Positions 54,166-64,000 of a DNA stretch of 64,000 bases are shown here, piece by piece. Source of the DNA: Enterobacter sp. 638. Lineage in GTDB: Bacteria; Pseudomonadota; Gammaproteobacteria; Enterobacterales; Enterobacteriaceae. A program made the position numbers and the translations under genes. The first letter of the stretch is position 1, and the number at the start of each line of letters is the position of its first letter. The notes below the pieces were generated by a model. That model was given only the letters and a program-made list of their open reading frames with translations, made no database searches and was not told where the DNA came from. The stretch is from positions 3,410,001 through 3,474,000 of the forward strand of contig NC_009436.1 in NCBI RefSeq assembly GCF_000016325.1, in the 5' to 3' direction.

Positions 54166-55131
54166 ATGAGTGATTTTCTGCTAAACACAGGCCGTCAGAC
54201 ATTAATGCTGGAACTACAGGAAGCCAGCCGCCTGCCAGAAAGGCTGGGCGATGATTTTGTCCGTGCAGCCAATACCATTATTCAATGCGAAGGCAAAGTG
54301 ATCGTCGCAGGCATTGGTAAATCCGGGCATATCGGCAAGAAAATTGCCGCGACGCTCGCCAGCACCGGTACACCTGCCTTTTTTGTCCATCCGGCAGAAG
54401 CCCTGCATGGCGACCTGGGGATGATTGAAAGCCGTGACGTGATGCTGTTTATCTCCTATTCCGGCTCGGCAAAAGAGTTGGATTTGATCATTCCGCGCTT
54501 GCAGGAAAAATCCGTTGCGCTGCTGGCGATGACCGGAAAGTCCCGCTCGCCGCTGGCGCTGGCCGCGAAAGCGACGCTGGATATTTCCGTTGAACGCGAA
54601 GCCTGCCCGATGCACCTCGCGCCAACATCCAGCACCGTTAATACCCTGATGATGGGCGATGCGCTGGCGATGGCCGTCATGCAGGCGCGCGGTTTTAATG
54701 AAGAAGATTTTGCACGCTCTCACCCAGCGGGGGCGCTGGGCGCGCGTCTGCTCAATAAAGTTCACCATTTGATGCGTACCGAAGAGGCCGTTCCTCAGGT
54801 CAAACTTAGCACGAGCGTCATGGACGCAATGCTGGAATTGAGCCGCACCGGGCTGGGACTGGTCGCGGTCTGTGACGAAACGGGTCTGGTTAAAGGTGTC
54901 TTCACCGATGGCGACCTTCGCCGCTGGCTGGTCGGCGGCGGCGGTCTGGAGGCTATCGTCAGTGAGGCAATGACCGCTGGCGGACTGACGCTAAACGCCG
55001 AAAGCCGCGCCATCGAAGCCAAAGAGATCTTGATGAAACGTAAAATCACCGCGGCACCTGTCGTTGACGACAGCGGCAAGCTTTGCGGTGCCATCAACCT
55101 GCAAGATTTCTATCAAGCCGGGATTATTTAG
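54166..55131 (+). CDS. gutQ: D-arabinose 5-phosphate isomerase GutQ
   Basis: A 321-residue protein. It has an SIS domain ([19 protein letters not shown] near residue 45, [12 protein letters not shown] near residue 79, [11 protein letters not shown]) followed by two CBS domains (residues about 205-321). It interconverts D-ribulose 5-phosphate and D-arabinose 5-phosphate, the precursor of Kdo. In E. coli gutQ ends the glucitol operon srlAEBD-gutM-srlR; here those genes are missing and gutQ directly follows mltB, so its expression must differ. Confidence 0.93.
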   Translation: MSDFLLNTGRQTLMLELQEASRLPERLGDDFVRAANTIIQCEGKVIVAGIGKSGHIGKKIAATLASTGTPAFFVHPAEALHGDLGMIESRDVMLFISYSGSAKELDLIIPRLQEKSVALLAMTGKSRSPLALAAKATLDISVEREACPMHLAPTSSTVNTLMMGDALAMAVMQARGFNEEDFARSHPAGALGARLLNKVHHLMRTEEAVPQVKLSTSVMDAMLELSRTGLGLVAVCDETGLVKGVFTDGDLRRWLVGGGGLEAIVSEAMTAGGLTLNAESRAIEAKEILMKRKITAAPVVDDSGKLCGAINLQDFYQAGII

Positions 55132-56642
55132 CCCTTTAGCCCCAGGCGTTTCGCCAGCCGATGCAGGTTGGCGACGTCCATCTCAAGCGCTCGCGCGCAA
55201 GCCGCCCAGCTACGTCCATTTTGATCCAGCGCACGGGTAATCATCTGGCGTTGAAACGCTTCCGTCGCCTCACGCAGATTTTCATTGGCTATCGCCGGGA
55301 GTTCCTGCGCCACGGCAGGCGCTGCCTCATCATGCAAAGCAAAATGTCGCGCGTGGATCACCACGTCGTCACCCAAACGCGCGGCCCGTGCCAGGACCAC
55401 TGCACGATGAATGGCATGTTCCAGCTCACGCACGTTTCCCGGCCAGCCGTAACTTAACAAATGGCTACGCGCGCCGGGGCTTAACACCACGCGTGATAAT
55501 CCCATTTTTAACCGGCACTGCTCGCAGAAAAAGCCTGCCAGAAGCACTACGTCTTCGCCACGCTCGCGCAGCGGCGGGACTGACAGCGGAAACACGCTTA
55601 AACGATGGAACAGATCGGCACGAAAATTCCCGGCCAGCACCTCTTCGCGCAGATCGCGGTTGGTCGCCGCCAGCACGCGCACGTCGACGCGCAAACTGCG
55701 ATCGTCGCCGACGCGCTGAATATCACCGTACTGCAACACGCGCAGCAGCTTGGCCTGGAGCGCCAGCGACAGCTCACCGATTTCATCAAGGAACAGCGTG
55801 CCGTTATCGGCCATTTCAAACTTGCCGCTGCGGTTGCTGATTGCGCCGGTAAACGCCCCTTTGACATGCCCGAATAGCTCACTTTCCGCCACGCTTTCGG
55901 GCAGCGCGGCGCAGTTCAGATACACCAGCGGATTGACCGCTCGCGGCGAAGCTTCATGAATCGATTTCGCCACCAGCTCTTTTCCGGTGCCTGTTTCACC
56001 GCCGATCAGCACGTTGAGATCGGACGCCGCAACAATTTCGATCTCCTTTTTCAGCTGCATCATCCCTGGCGACAGGCCGATCATTTCCGTATGCGCGACG
56101 TGCTCGAACGCGACCGGACTGCCCGGCATAATATTCTGACTTTCCAGTTGTTCGATCAGCAGCGCATTATTGAGCGCGCCAGAGGCCAGCGCAGCAATCA
56201 GGCGCAGCTCTTCATCGCTAAACGTATCGAACTGATCCGGCTCAAGGCCATCGAGCGTTAACGCACCAATCAGATTCTGTCCGGCAAACAGCGGCAAGCC
56301 GATACAGGCGTGGACCTTCAGGCTCTCTTGCCCAGGGATTAATCCATCGTAAGGATCGGGTAAATCGCTGTCCGCCGGGAATCGCACCACGTCACCCGCA
56401 CGGGCAATCGTCTCCAGACGCGGGTGCCCTTCCAGCGTAAAACGACGCCCCAGCACGTCGTGCGCCAGCCCGTCGATCGCCAGCGGAATAAACTGCCGTC
56501 CTTCGTAGCGCAGCAGCGCTGACGCATCACAATCCAGCACGTGGCGCAGCGTGGAGATCAGCCGCTGAAAGCGATCCTGATGGCCAATACCGGTTTGCAG
56601 TTCAATGGCGATTCTCGCCAGCACCTCTACAGAAAAACTCAT
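55128..56642 (-). CDS. norR: Nitric-oxide-sensing sigma-54 activator NorR
   Basis: A 504-residue enhancer-binding protein. It has an N-terminal GAF domain with the non-haem iron NO sensor (residues 1-170), an AAA+ domain with Walker A GETGTGKE (near residue 211), the sigma-54 loop GAFTGA (near residue 266) and the Walker B area [11 protein letters not shown]-terminal Fis-type helix-turn-helix follows ([22 protein letters not shown]). ATG 56642 gives the E. coli length. It is divergent from norVW and convergent with gutQ (4-bp overlap). Confidence 0.96.
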   Translation of the reverse strand: MSFSVEVLARIAIELQTGIGHQDRFQRLISTLRHVLDCDASALLRYEGRQFIPLAIDGLAHDVLGRRFTLEGHPRLETIARAGDVVRFPADSDLPDPYDGLIPGQESLKVHACIGLPLFAGQNLIGALTLDGLEPDQFDTFSDEELRLIAALASGALNNALLIEQLESQNIMPGSPVAFEHVAHTEMIGLSPGMMQLKKEIEIVAASDLNVLIGGETGTGKELVAKSIHEASPRAVNPLVYLNCAALPESVAESELFGHVKGAFTGAISNRSGKFEMADNGTLFLDEIGELSLALQAKLLRVLQYGDIQRVGDDRSLRVDVRVLAATNRDLREEVLAGNFRADLFHRLSVFPLSVPPLRERGEDVVLLAGFFCEQCRLKMGLSRVVLSPGARSHLLSYGWPGNVRELEHAIHRAVVLARAARLGDDVVIHARHFALHDEAAPAVAQELPAIANENLREATEAFQRQMITRALDQNGRSWAACARALEMDVANLHRLAKRLGLKG

Positions 56643-56654
56643 TTTCGCCTCGCT

Positions 56655-56710
56655 GTCATTTTGACAATGCATGTTGTCATATTGACAGTAAACAAGATAG
56701 TCACTTTGAC
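56655..56710. promoter_or_regulatory. Three NorR enhancer sites
   Basis: GTCATTTTGAC (56655-56665), GTCATATTGAC (56676-56686) and GTCACTTTGAC (56700-56710) each fit GT-N7-AC and lie in the norR-norV gap. Three sites are also found in E. coli and all are needed for activation there. Confidence 0.9.
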
Positions 56711-56764
56711 TACCCATCATGAGTTATTATTTTTAAAAAGAATTAAAATCAATAACTTAAATAG

Positions 56765-56780
56765 TTGGCACGCAACTTGA
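56765..56780 (+). promoter_or_regulatory. Sigma-54 promoter of norVW
   Basis: TTGGCAC (-24 region) and ACTTGA (-12 region) with normal spacing (TGGCAC-N5-TTGA) lie 55 bp downstream of the last NorR site and about 50 bp before norV. Confidence 0.8.
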
Positions 56781-56828
56781 TATAAGCAAATCATCTTAGT
56801 TAAAACACCGTATTAATTTGAGGTTGCT

Positions 56829-58277
56829 ATGTCTATTCTGGTTAAAAATAACATTCATTGGGTCGGCCAACGTGACTGGGAAGTGCGTGATTTTCATGGT
56901 ACCGAATACAAAACTCTGCGCGGCAGCAGCTACAACAGCTATCTGATTCGTGAAGGTAAAAACGTCCTGATCGATACCGTCGATCACAAATTCAGCCGCG
57001 AGTTCGTGCAGAACCTGCGCAGCGAAATCGATCTGGACGCCATCGACTACATCATCATTAATCATGCGGAAGAAGACCACGCCGGTGCGCTGACCGAGCT
57101 GATGTCCTACATCCCAAACACCCCGATTTACTGCACCACCAACGCCATCGACTCTATCAACGGCCATCACCACCATCCGGAGTGGAACTTCCACACGGTC
57201 AAAACCGGTGACTCGCTGGATATTGGCAACGGCAAACAGCTGATCTTCGTTGAAACCCCGATGCTGCACTGGCCCGACAGCATGATGACTTACATGACGG
57301 GTGACGCGGTGTTGTTCAGCAATGACGCTTTTGGTCAGCACTACTGCGACGAGCGCCTGTTCAACGACGAAGTGGATCAGACTGAACTGTTCGAACAGTG
57401 CCAGCGCTACTACGCCAACATCCTGACGCCTTTCAGCCGTCTGGTGACGCCAAAAATCACTGAGATTCTCGGCTTCAATTTGCCAGTGGATATGATTGCC
57501 ACCTCCCACGGCGTGGTGTGGCGCGAAAACCCAACGCAAATTGTGGAGCTGTATCTGAAATGGGCGGCGGATTATCAGGAAGACCGTATCACCCTGTTTT
57601 ACGACACCATGTCCAACAACACCCGCATGATGGCAGACGCCATTGCTCAGGGCATAAATGAAGTTGACCCGAACGTGGCGGTGAAAATCTTCAACGTGGC
57701 GCGCAGCGATAAAAACGAAATCCTGACCAACGTTTTCCGCTCCAAAGGCGTGCTGGTGGGAACGTCGACCATGAACAACGTGATGATGCCGAAGATCGCC
57801 GGCCTGGTCGAAGAGATGACGGGCCTGCGTTTTCGTAACAAACGGGCCAGTGCTTTTGGCTCCCACGGCTGGAGCGGCGGCGCGGTTGATCGCCTGTCCA
57901 CGCGCTTGCAAGATGCCGGTTTCGAAATGTCGATGAGCCTGAAAGCGAAATGGCGTCCGGACGTCGATGCGCTGGAAATTTGCCGCCAGCATGGCCGTGA
58001 AATTGCACGTCAGTGGGCGCTCGCTCCATTGCCGGAAGCTTCAGTAAAACCGACACAACAGCAGGAAAATTGCGCCTGCGCCGCCGCTGCGACAGCAGAT
58101 CTTGGCCCCTGCATGCAGTGCAGCGTTTGCCAGTGGGTTTACGATCCTGCATTGGGCGAGCCGCTTCAGGACGTTGCGCCAGGCACGCCGTGGAGCGACG
58201 TACCGGATAATTTCCTGTGCCCGGAATGTTCACTCGGTAAAGACGTTTTTGACGTCCTGGCAACGGAGGCAAAATGA
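56829..58277 (+). CDS. norV: Anaerobic nitric oxide reductase flavorubredoxin NorV
   Basis: A 482-residue protein. It has an N-terminal metallo-beta-lactamase-like di-iron domain (ligands in NHAEEDHAG near residues 78-86, and further His/Asp in [11 protein letters not shown]), a flavodoxin domain ([15 protein letters not shown], near residue 258), and a C-terminal rubredoxin with [10 protein letters not shown] and CPEC (residues about 430-475). It reduces NO to N2O in the cytoplasm under anaerobic conditions. It overlaps norW by 4 bp. Confidence 0.97.
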   Translation: MSILVKNNIHWVGQRDWEVRDFHGTEYKTLRGSSYNSYLIREGKNVLIDTVDHKFSREFVQNLRSEIDLDAIDYIIINHAEEDHAGALTELMSYIPNTPIYCTTNAIDSINGHHHHPEWNFHTVKTGDSLDIGNGKQLIFVETPMLHWPDSMMTYMTGDAVLFSNDAFGQHYCDERLFNDEVDQTELFEQCQRYYANILTPFSRLVTPKITEILGFNLPVDMIATSHGVVWRENPTQIVELYLKWAADYQEDRITLFYDTMSNNTRMMADAIAQGINEVDPNVAVKIFNVARSDKNEILTNVFRSKGVLVGTSTMNNVMMPKIAGLVEEMTGLRFRNKRASAFGSHGWSGGAVDRLSTRLQDAGFEMSMSLKAKWRPDVDALEICRQHGREIARQWALAPLPEASVKPTQQQENCACAAAATADLGPCMQCSVCQWVYDPALGEPLQDVAPGTPWSDVPDNFLCPECSLGKDVFDVLATEAK

Positions 58278-59407
58278 GCCACGGCATCGTGATCATCGGC
58301 TCGGGCTTTGCCGCCCGTCAGCTGGTGAAAAATATCCGCAAACAAGACGCGAATGTGCCGCTGACGCTCATCGCCGCTGACAGTATGGACGAGTACAACA
58401 AGCCAGATCTCAGCCACGTCATCAGCCAGAGCCAGCGTGCAGACGACCTCACCCGCCAGACGGCGGGGGAGTTTGCCGAACAGTTCCACCTGCGTCTTTT
58501 CCCTTACACCAGGGTAACCGATATCGACGCCGCCGCGCACTGTGTGAAGGCCAAAGATAAACAGTGGCATTACGATAAACTGGTGCTGGCAACGGGTGCG
58601 TCGGCTTTTGTGCCGCTAATTGAAGGACATGAGCTCATGCTGACGCTAAACAGTCAGCAGGAGTACAAGGCTTGCGAAACCAGGCTTCGCGACGCCCAGC
58701 GGGTGATGATTGTTGGCGGGGGCCTGATAGGCACCGAACTGGCAATGGATTTTTGCCGCGCGGGTAAATCCGTGACGCTGGTTGATCATGCTGCCCGTAT
58801 TTTATCAGCCCTGATGCCGGCAGAAGTCAGCAGTCGCTTACAGCATCGCCTGACGGATATGGGCGTGCATCAGCTGCTGAAATCACAGTTACAGAGCCTG
58901 ACAAAAACCGACACCGGGATTCGCGCGACGCTCGACCGGAACCGCAGCGTGGAAATCGACGTCGTAGTTGCCGCAACCGGTTTGCGTCCAGAAACCGCGC
59001 TCGCCCGCCGGGCCGGCGCAGAAACCCATCTCGGTGTGAAGGTCGACAGCTATCTACAAACCACACAGCCCGATATTTATGCGCTGGGAGATTGTGCAGA
59101 AATAAACGGCCAGGTGCTGCCGTTCCTGCAACCCATTCAGATCAGCGCGATGTATTTAGCTAAAAATCTGCTTGGCACGAGCACACCGCTGAAATTACCC
59201 ACCATGCTGGTGAAAGTGAAAACGCCTGAATTGCCGCTGCATCTCGCAGGCGAAACGCAGCGTCAGGATCTGAACTGGCAAATTACGCTTGAAACACAAG
59301 GGATGGTGGCGCGGGGAATGGATAATGACGGTCAGCTCCGTGCCTTTGTGGTCAGCGAAGATCGCATGAAGGAGGCTTTCGCTCTGCTGAAATCGTTACC
59401 CGTTTAA
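58274..59407 (+). CDS. norW: Flavorubredoxin reductase NorW
   Basis: A 377-residue NADH:rubredoxin oxidoreductase. It has an N-terminal FAD motif [13 protein letters not shown], an NAD motif [18 protein letters not shown] (near residue 142) and the FAD-binding [10 protein letters not shown] near residue 268. It passes electrons from NADH to the rubredoxin domain of NorV. It is cotranscribed with norV and followed by a strong terminator. Confidence 0.96.
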   Translation: MSHGIVIIGSGFAARQLVKNIRKQDANVPLTLIAADSMDEYNKPDLSHVISQSQRADDLTRQTAGEFAEQFHLRLFPYTRVTDIDAAAHCVKAKDKQWHYDKLVLATGASAFVPLIEGHELMLTLNSQQEYKACETRLRDAQRVMIVGGGLIGTELAMDFCRAGKSVTLVDHAARILSALMPAEVSSRLQHRLTDMGVHQLLKSQLQSLTKTDTGIRATLDRNRSVEIDVVVAATGLRPETALARRAGAETHLGVKVDSYLQTTQPDIYALGDCAEINGQVLPFLQPIQISAMYLAKNLLGTSTPLKLPTMLVKVKTPELPLHLAGETQRQDLNWQITLETQGMVARGMDNDGQLRAFVVSEDRMKEAFALLKSLPV

Positions 59408-59456
59408 CCCTCAGTCTCTTGCCCCTCTTGCTTAACGTTAGGATTTTATGATCCGT

Positions 59457-59483
59457 AGCCCCGGTGTCCCGGGGCTTTTTTTA
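59457..59483. terminator. Terminator after norW
   Basis: AGCCCCGG-TGT-CCCGGGGCT followed by TTTTTTTATT is a strong intrinsic terminator for norVW. It overlaps the stop codon of the convergent nickel-permease gene. Confidence 0.9.
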
Positions 59484-60509
59484 TTCACACTTTTGGTATT
59501 CAAGCGCATCGTAACCACGCCAACGGTAATTCAGCATCGAGATTAACCAGCAGGCAATAAACAAACCGACCACGAAAAATCCCGCGTTACCCAGGTTATC
59601 GTTGACTATTGCCACGCCATTCCAGATGCCGCCGCTAAGCCGGAACTTATCCATCAGCAGGCCCAATGCTTCCAGCCCGCCGATAAATAGCGCCACCACG
59701 ACCGAGGTGCCGGTGATGGTCATATTGTAATAGAGCTTGCGCTGCGGTTTATTGAACGCCCAACCGTAAGCCCCAACCATCAGTAAATTATCAATCGTAT
59801 CAATCAGCGCCATCCCGCTGGCAAACAGCGCCGGGAAAATCATAATCGACCATACTGACATTCCGTGTGATGCGCTGGCGGCCGAGATCCCCAGCACGCC
59901 AATTTCGGTGGCAGTGTCAAACCCCAGTCCAAACAGGAAACCGACCAGATACATCTGCCAGCTTTTGCTCACCAACCGGAACGTCGCGCCAAATAACCTG
60001 CTCATCACACCGCCCGTCACCGGGAGCTCTGCGTCAACACGCGTCACGCGCCCTTTTTTCAGCGCCTGAAAACTGCGCCAGACGCCACGTAAAATCACCA
60101 TATTGACTAGCGCCATCGCCAGCAGGAACGTCGCGGAGACAGCGGTACCAATCACGCTGCCCGTTTCGTGAAACCAGGTCATGTTCTTTTGAAATGCCGT
60201 CGCCGTGGCGGCAATGGCTATCGTCGCCAGCACCACAATCGTGGAGTGACCCAAAGAGAACCACGCCCCGATTCCCGAAGGTCGTTGGCCTTGCAGCATC
60301 ATTTTACGCGTCACGATATCAATGGCGGCAATATGATCGGCATCAACCGCGTGCCGCAGCCCGTAACACCACGCCAGCAGGCTGGCTGCCATCAGCGCCG
60401 TACTGCCGCTAAACGTTCGCCACGCCCAGCCCCAGGCAAGCAGATTCGCCATTGCCAGAATCGAGAGCAAAAGCGCCGCGCGGGGTTCGCTACGGATGAG
60501 TCGTAACAT
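59481..60509 (-). CDS. Nickel/cobalt permease, HoxN/NixA (NiCoT) family
   Basis: A 342-residue inner-membrane protein with eight predicted spans. Signature motifs are [13 protein letters not shown] (span 2; the His-x4-Asp-His metal site, near residues 52-64), [22 protein letters not shown] and [13 protein letters not shown]. NiCoT proteins import Ni2+ (or Co2+) with high affinity. The first 20 bp overlap the end of hypF, with AAGGAA as ribosome-binding site, so the permease is probably the third gene of hydN-hypF-permease. E. coli lacks it at this place. Nickel supply for hydrogenase is the natural reading. Confidence 0.92.
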   Translation of the reverse strand: MLRLIRSEPRAALLLSILAMANLLAWGWAWRTFSGSTALMAASLLAWCYGLRHAVDADHIAAIDIVTRKMMLQGQRPSGIGAWFSLGHSTIVVLATIAIAATATAFQKNMTWFHETGSVIGTAVSATFLLAMALVNMVILRGVWRSFQALKKGRVTRVDAELPVTGGVMSRLFGATFRLVSKSWQMYLVGFLFGLGFDTATEIGVLGISAASASHGMSVWSIMIFPALFASGMALIDTIDNLLMVGAYGWAFNKPQRKLYYNMTITGTSVVVALFIGGLEALGLLMDKFRLSGGIWNGVAIVNDNLGNAGFFVVGLFIACWLISMLNYRWRGYDALEYQKCE

Positions 60510-62745
60510 GTGAGTTCCTTTGTGAACAGATGCGGGCGGCGGCGACTACCGCTTGCCCGAAAGAGATCGCCCCATCGCCCGCAGGCAATTTCGAGGGGAA
60601 AAGGAGCTGGAAGTCCGCGAGGTAAAATCGCAGGCGTGCCCGCAGCAATCGGTTATGCAGCACGCCACCGCTAAAGCAGATCGTGGAAAGAGACAGCCCT
60701 TCGGCGTGATAGCGAATCAAATCTGCTAGCCCTTTCGCCAGCGCATCATGAAATATCCATGCGCGCTCATCGGGTTCCGCCTGCCAGTCGAGCCACTGCT
60801 GCCAGAATGTGGCTAAGTCAGGCACAGTATTTTTAAGCGGCATCGTAACGGAATGTTTAACGCCGGCGCACCGCGTCGCCAGCGCTTCCAGCTTGCAGGC
60901 CGCTTCGCCTTCATAGCTTTGCACCTCTGGCGCAATCGCAAGCGCGCAGGCCACGGCATCAAATAACCGTCCGCAGGAAGACGCCAGCGGCGCGTTGATG
61001 CCCCTGGCAATTGCGGTAGCCAGCAGCGGCCAGTTTTGCTGTTGCACTGGGCGCGTTTCAGGCCGCGATAGCCAGTCAGGAACAAACGCCTGGCAGTGTG
61101 AGAGCAGATTTCGCCACGGCTGCCGCGCCGCCAGATCGCCGCCTGGCAGCGCTACGGCAGGCAATCCGCCCACATGTTCGCAGGTCAGATAATTCACACG
61201 CAGGCACTCACCGCCCCACAGCGCGCCGTTTTCACCCATACCGATACCGTCTAGCGTCAGCGCGATAACATCGCCGCCCTCCAGCGGCCAGCCATTTTCT
61301 GCCAGACACGCCGCCGCATGGGCATGATGATGCAACACCGTCTGTTTCGGCAGCGCCATTTCGTTTGCCCATTGCGCGCTGCGATAGCCCGGGTGCGCGT
61401 CACACACGATGTGCTCAGGGCGGAAATCATACATCTGCTGAATTACCGCAAGCGCGCCGCGCCATTGGCTCTCAACGCCCTCGTCGCCCAGATCGCCAAA
61501 ATGCTGGCTCAGCACCGCCTGCCCGCCGCGCACCAGACAAAACGTATTTTTCATGTCTGCACCCAGCGCCAGCAGCGGCGGAATATCCTTAAACCCATCA
61601 GGCAACGCCATCGCATCCGGCACGTAGCCCCTCGCACGGCGCAGCATCGCGCCTTCGGAGTCCACAACGGAATCATCCATTCGCTGCAAAATGTCGCGGT
61701 TGTGCAGCAAAAATCCGTCAGCGAGAGTGCCCAAGTCATCCAGAGCTTGCTGATTGGTCATCGCAGGGGGTTTACCGCTGAGGTTTCCGGACGTCATTAC
61801 CAGCGGACAGGCCATGTCATCCATCAGCAAATGCTGTAGCGGATTCGAAGGGAGCATCACGCCAATTGTGTCCAGACCAGGCGCAATCTCATGCGGCAGG
61901 TCGGGGAGAAATGTTTTTGATGTCAGGACAATGGGCGCGGCAGGTGATCGTAATAATTTCTGAATGGGGGCGGGTAAACGCGCGACATCCGCCACCATCA
62001 CCGCCAGCGGTTTAGCCGGGCGATGTTTGCGCTCCCGCAACCGCGAGATCGCCTGAATATTGCGTGCATCGCAGACCAGGTGAAAACCGCCGAGACTTTT
62101 GATGGCGACAACTCCACCGGCTTTGAGCAATTTTACCGCCACCTGCAGCGCGTTTTCATGTGAAAAACGTTCGTCACCCGAGCGCCATTCGAGTTCCGGT
62201 CCGCAGTCCGGGCAAGCGACAGGCTGGGCATGGAAACGGCGATCGGCGGGATTCCGGTACTCCTCTTCGCACGGGGCGCAAAGCGGGAAATTCGCCATCG
62301 ACGTTGCCGGACGGTCGTAGGGCATAGCGCGAATAATGGTAAAGCGCGGGCCACAGTGGGTGCAATTGATAAACGGATAGCGATAGCGGCGCTCACGCGG
62401 GTCGCGCATTTCCGCAAGGCACGCCGGGCACGTGGCGGCATCCGGCACGATTTGGGTTGCCATCGCCCCACCCGCACTGTGCCGGATAGTGAAATCCGCA
62501 GGCGGGCGCGGCCAGTGGAAAGGCTGTGTCTCGACTTCGTCAATACGTGCCAACGGCGGACATTGCTGCAAGAGTTGCTCGGTAAACGCCACCGCATCGC
62601 CTGACAAACGCACCAGTACGCCTTGGCCATCGTTGCAGACATCACCGCGCAAATGCAGCTGATTTGCCAGTAGCCAGACGAACGGGCGAAAGCCCACGCC
62701 CTGCACTTTACCGCGCACCCGCAACTGTACGCCGCCGTCACTCAT
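60490..62745 (-). CDS. hypF: Carbamoyltransferase HypF, hydrogenase maturation
   Basis: A 751-residue protein. It has an acylphosphatase domain ([12 protein letters not shown] near residues 11-22), two zinc fingers (CPAC...CTHC and CAPC...CPDC, residues about 108-185), a YrdC-like domain ([10 protein letters not shown], residues about 200-385) and a Kae1-like carbamoyltransferase domain with [15 protein letters not shown] (near residue 475). It uses carbamoyl phosphate and ATP to make the CN ligands of NiFe hydrogenases with HypE. It lies 2 bp after hydN. Confidence 0.97.
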   Translation of the reverse strand: MSDGGVQLRVRGKVQGVGFRPFVWLLANQLHLRGDVCNDGQGVLVRLSGDAVAFTEQLLQQCPPLARIDEVETQPFHWPRPPADFTIRHSAGGAMATQIVPDAATCPACLAEMRDPRERRYRYPFINCTHCGPRFTIIRAMPYDRPATSMANFPLCAPCEEEYRNPADRRFHAQPVACPDCGPELEWRSGDERFSHENALQVAVKLLKAGGVVAIKSLGGFHLVCDARNIQAISRLRERKHRPAKPLAVMVADVARLPAPIQKLLRSPAAPIVLTSKTFLPDLPHEIAPGLDTIGVMLPSNPLQHLLMDDMACPLVMTSGNLSGKPPAMTNQQALDDLGTLADGFLLHNRDILQRMDDSVVDSEGAMLRRARGYVPDAMALPDGFKDIPPLLALGADMKNTFCLVRGGQAVLSQHFGDLGDEGVESQWRGALAVIQQMYDFRPEHIVCDAHPGYRSAQWANEMALPKQTVLHHHAHAAACLAENGWPLEGGDVIALTLDGIGMGENGALWGGECLRVNYLTCEHVGGLPAVALPGGDLAARQPWRNLLSHCQAFVPDWLSRPETRPVQQQNWPLLATAIARGINAPLASSCGRLFDAVACALAIAPEVQSYEGEAACKLEALATRCAGVKHSVTMPLKNTVPDLATFWQQWLDWQAEPDERAWIFHDALAKGLADLIRYHAEGLSLSTICFSGGVLHNRLLRARLRFYLADFQLLFPSKLPAGDGAISFGQAVVAAARICSQRNSHVTTHP

Positions 62746-62747
62746 CG

Positions 62748-63293
62748 TCAGAACAGCATGGCTGCAGAGGTATCAAACGCCGCACGACGGCGTTTTTCGG
62801 CGCTCATCTGTTCGAGTTTATTGCGATCCACACACACCAGCGCGTGTGTCGGACAGGCTTCCATACACGCCGGGCCCGTTTCACGGTGATGGCACAAATC
62901 GCATTTGTTGGCTTCGGCTTTGTCCGCACGCACGTTCAGACCCGCACCACTGTTGCGTACTACCGGGCGCACAACCACTTCCATCGCGCCATAAGGACAC
63001 GCCACCACGCAAGTTTTGCAGCCAATACAGCGCTCCTGCATCACCTGTACAAAACCATTTTCACGATTAATGGCACCGTTAGGGCAGACGTTGGCGCACG
63101 GTGCATCTTCGCACTGACGACAGATCGCCGCCGTCGAGATATTCACGCCCTTAATGACATGAATACGCGGCAGAAAAGATTCGGGGGTAAGGGACGCACA
63201 ATCCTGCTGCGCCTGATGTGACACCACACACGCCACTTCGCAGGTACGGCAGCCAATACATTTACTTGCATCAGCCATAATAAAACGGTTCAT
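62748..63293 (-). CDS. hydN: Four-cluster ferredoxin-like protein HydN
   Basis: A 181-residue electron-transfer protein with four [4Fe-4S] motifs: [11 protein letters not shown] (residues 12-22), [28 protein letters not shown] and [19 protein letters not shown]. coli HydN is linked to formate dehydrogenase H. The C-terminus is six residues longer ([11 protein letters not shown]). ATG 63293 has GGAG upstream; in-frame ATGs five and more codons earlier are less likely. Confidence 0.95.
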   Translation of the reverse strand: MNRFIMADASKCIGCRTCEVACVVSHQAQQDCASLTPESFLPRIHVIKGVNISTAAICRQCEDAPCANVCPNGAINRENGFVQVMQERCIGCKTCVVACPYGAMEVVVRPVVRNSGAGLNVRADKAEANKCDLCHHRETGPACMEACPTHALVCVDRNKLEQMSAEKRRRAAFDTSAAMLF

Positions 63294-63328
63294 TTGCTTC
63301 TCCAGCATGACATTCATGCGGCAAAACA

Positions 63329-63344
63329 TACATAAACCGTGCCA
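63329..63344 (-). promoter_or_regulatory. Candidate sigma-54 promoter of hydN-hypF
   Basis: On the minus strand, TGGCAC-GGTTT-ATGTA: the -24 element is perfect and the -12 element is degenerate. It lies 36 bp upstream of hydN. In E. coli this operon belongs to the FhlA/sigma-54 formate regulon. Confidence 0.55.
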
Positions 63345-63425
63345 TGTTTTAGTGGCCTGATTTTACGGGATTTATCAAGAGCAGAGGTCTGTCATCGACA
63401 CAAGTGACGATGACATCTGTCGATG

Positions 63426-64000
63426 CTAGACATGTGGACCGGCTATCACCGAGTCACGCAGGATCAGTTCACCCGAGAAGGTTTGTTGCAAGGTAAAGTC
63501 GCCGCCGTCGAGCATAAAAATCAGGCGGCTAATGGTCTCTTTGATCATCTCCGTCACCGGAATCCGCACGCTGGAAAGCGATGGAATGATATACGGCGCG
63601 ATAGCCACGTCATCGAAACCAATAACAGAAACCTGGCCCGGCGTGGCGATGCCGCTGTCATGCAACTGTTTCACTGCGCCAATCGCCATGTCGTCATTGC
63701 TGGCCACCAGCGCGGTAAAAGTCTCACCGCGCGACAGCAGGGTCGAAACGCCCGCCGCTCCGCTTTCAGGGTTCCATTTTCCTTCCACGATCAAAGCGTC
63801 GTTCAGGGGAATGTGATGCTGAGCCAGCGCGTCTTTGTATCCGGAAAGGCGCTCAATACCGGTGGGGGAATCCAGCGATCCGGTGATAAACGCGATGTCC
63901 CGGTGCCCCATGTCGATCAGCTGCGACACCGCCGCCTGACACGAGGCTTTATGATCTGACCAGACGCAATGGCTGCTGTTTTTACGCAGGCGGCGGTTTA
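63426..64000 (-). CDS. ascG: LacI-family regulator AscG, C-terminal part (runs off the window)
   Basis: About 190 C-terminal residues of a LacI-type repressor; the N-terminal helix-turn-helix and start lie beyond base 64000. The in-frame segment NRRLRKNSSHCVWSDHKASC at the window edge, then GHRDIAFITGSLDSPTGIERL and VIGFDDVAIAPYIIPSLSSV, match AscG, the repressor of the cryptic beta-glucoside operon ascFB. Position next to hydN agrees with E. coli. An ATG inside the visible part (63929) is an internal Met. Confidence 0.88.
   Translation of the reverse strand, partial: NRRLRKNSSHCVWSDHKASCQAAVSQLIDMGHRDIAFITGSLDSPTGIERLSGYKDALAQHHIPLNDALIVEGKWNPESGAAGVSTLLSRGETFTALVASNDDMAIGAVKQLHDSGIATPGQVSVIGFDDVAIAPYIIPSLSSVRIPVTEMIKETISRLIFMLDGGDFTLQQTFSGELILRDSVIAGPHV

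Overview
The window is a chromosomal segment from a member of the Enterobacteriaceae outside Escherichia, of the Enterobacter/Lelliottia/Citrobacter/Kluyvera kind. From about 20 kb rightwards it follows the E. coli gene order: yqaE, stpA, alaE, ygaC, ygaM, nrdHIEF, proVWX, emrRAB, luxS, micA, gshA, yqaA, yqaB, the Arg-tRNA cluster, serV, csrA, alaS, recX, recA, pncC, mltB, gutQ, norR, norVW, hypF, hydN, ascG. Protein lengths and unusual starts (TTG for nrdE and gshA) agree with E. coli. The species cannot be fixed from this sequence alone.

Layout. 1-4.9 kb: a stress block with yciGFE-katN (KGG protein, two ferritin-like proteins, manganese catalase) followed by a short-Q-loop bd-type oxidase (cioAB-like). 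4.9-10.2 kb: small accessory genes (CinA-like protein, DUF421 membrane protein, BOF-family periplasmic protein, OmpX/Ail-type barrel, a divergent LysR/SDR pair, a methyltransferase). 10.7-19.8 kb: a catabolic locus with an AllS-like LysR regulator divergent from ankyrin protein, AllF/FdrA-like, AllG/YlbE-like, NCS2-type permease, carbamate kinase and a Tat-exported amidohydrolase. 19.8-30.6 kb: conserved backbone with nrdHIEF and the osmoprotectant importer proVWX. 30.6-32.4 kb: an IS481-family element sitting in the loop of a hairpin inside a large noncoding composite repeat; a second copy of that repeat lies at 10.2-10.6 kb. 32.6-40.1 kb: an intact YgaY-type transporter, emrRAB, and an extra type-2 isopropylmalate synthase with an AraC regulator. 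40.1-50.0 kb: luxS/micA/gshA, four tRNA-Arg(ACG) and one tRNA-Ser(GCU), csrA, alaS, recX, recA, pncC. 50.1-52.7 kb: a zinc-type ABC importer with a Zur-like operator and a 35-residue membrane-peptide gene in front, inserted between pncC and mltB. 52.8-64.0 kb: mltB, gutQ (the sorbitol operon that accompanies it in E. coli is absent), the nitric-oxide detoxification system norR/norVW, then a hydrogenase-maturation group hydN-hypF-nickel permease, and the C-terminal part of ascG running off the right edge.

The strongest candidate for an undescribed system is the 10.7-19.8 kb locus. Its regulator and three of its enzymes resemble the AllS/AllF/AllG/AllK proteins of anaerobic allantoin use. AllH (DUF2877) and the ring-opening allantoin enzymes are missing, and an exported amidohydrolase and a purine/pyrimidine-type permease are present instead. 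I infer import and phosphorolytic carbamoyl transfer from a ureide-type compound, ending in ATP from carbamoyl phosphate; the substrate is unknown. Other points of note are the composite repeat family with interchangeable hairpin arms, two 129-bp repeats in the arginine tRNA operon that start with a copy of the tRNA 3' end, a hairpin that would hide the ribosome-binding site of the extra leuA, and the small peptide gene coupled to the zinc importer.
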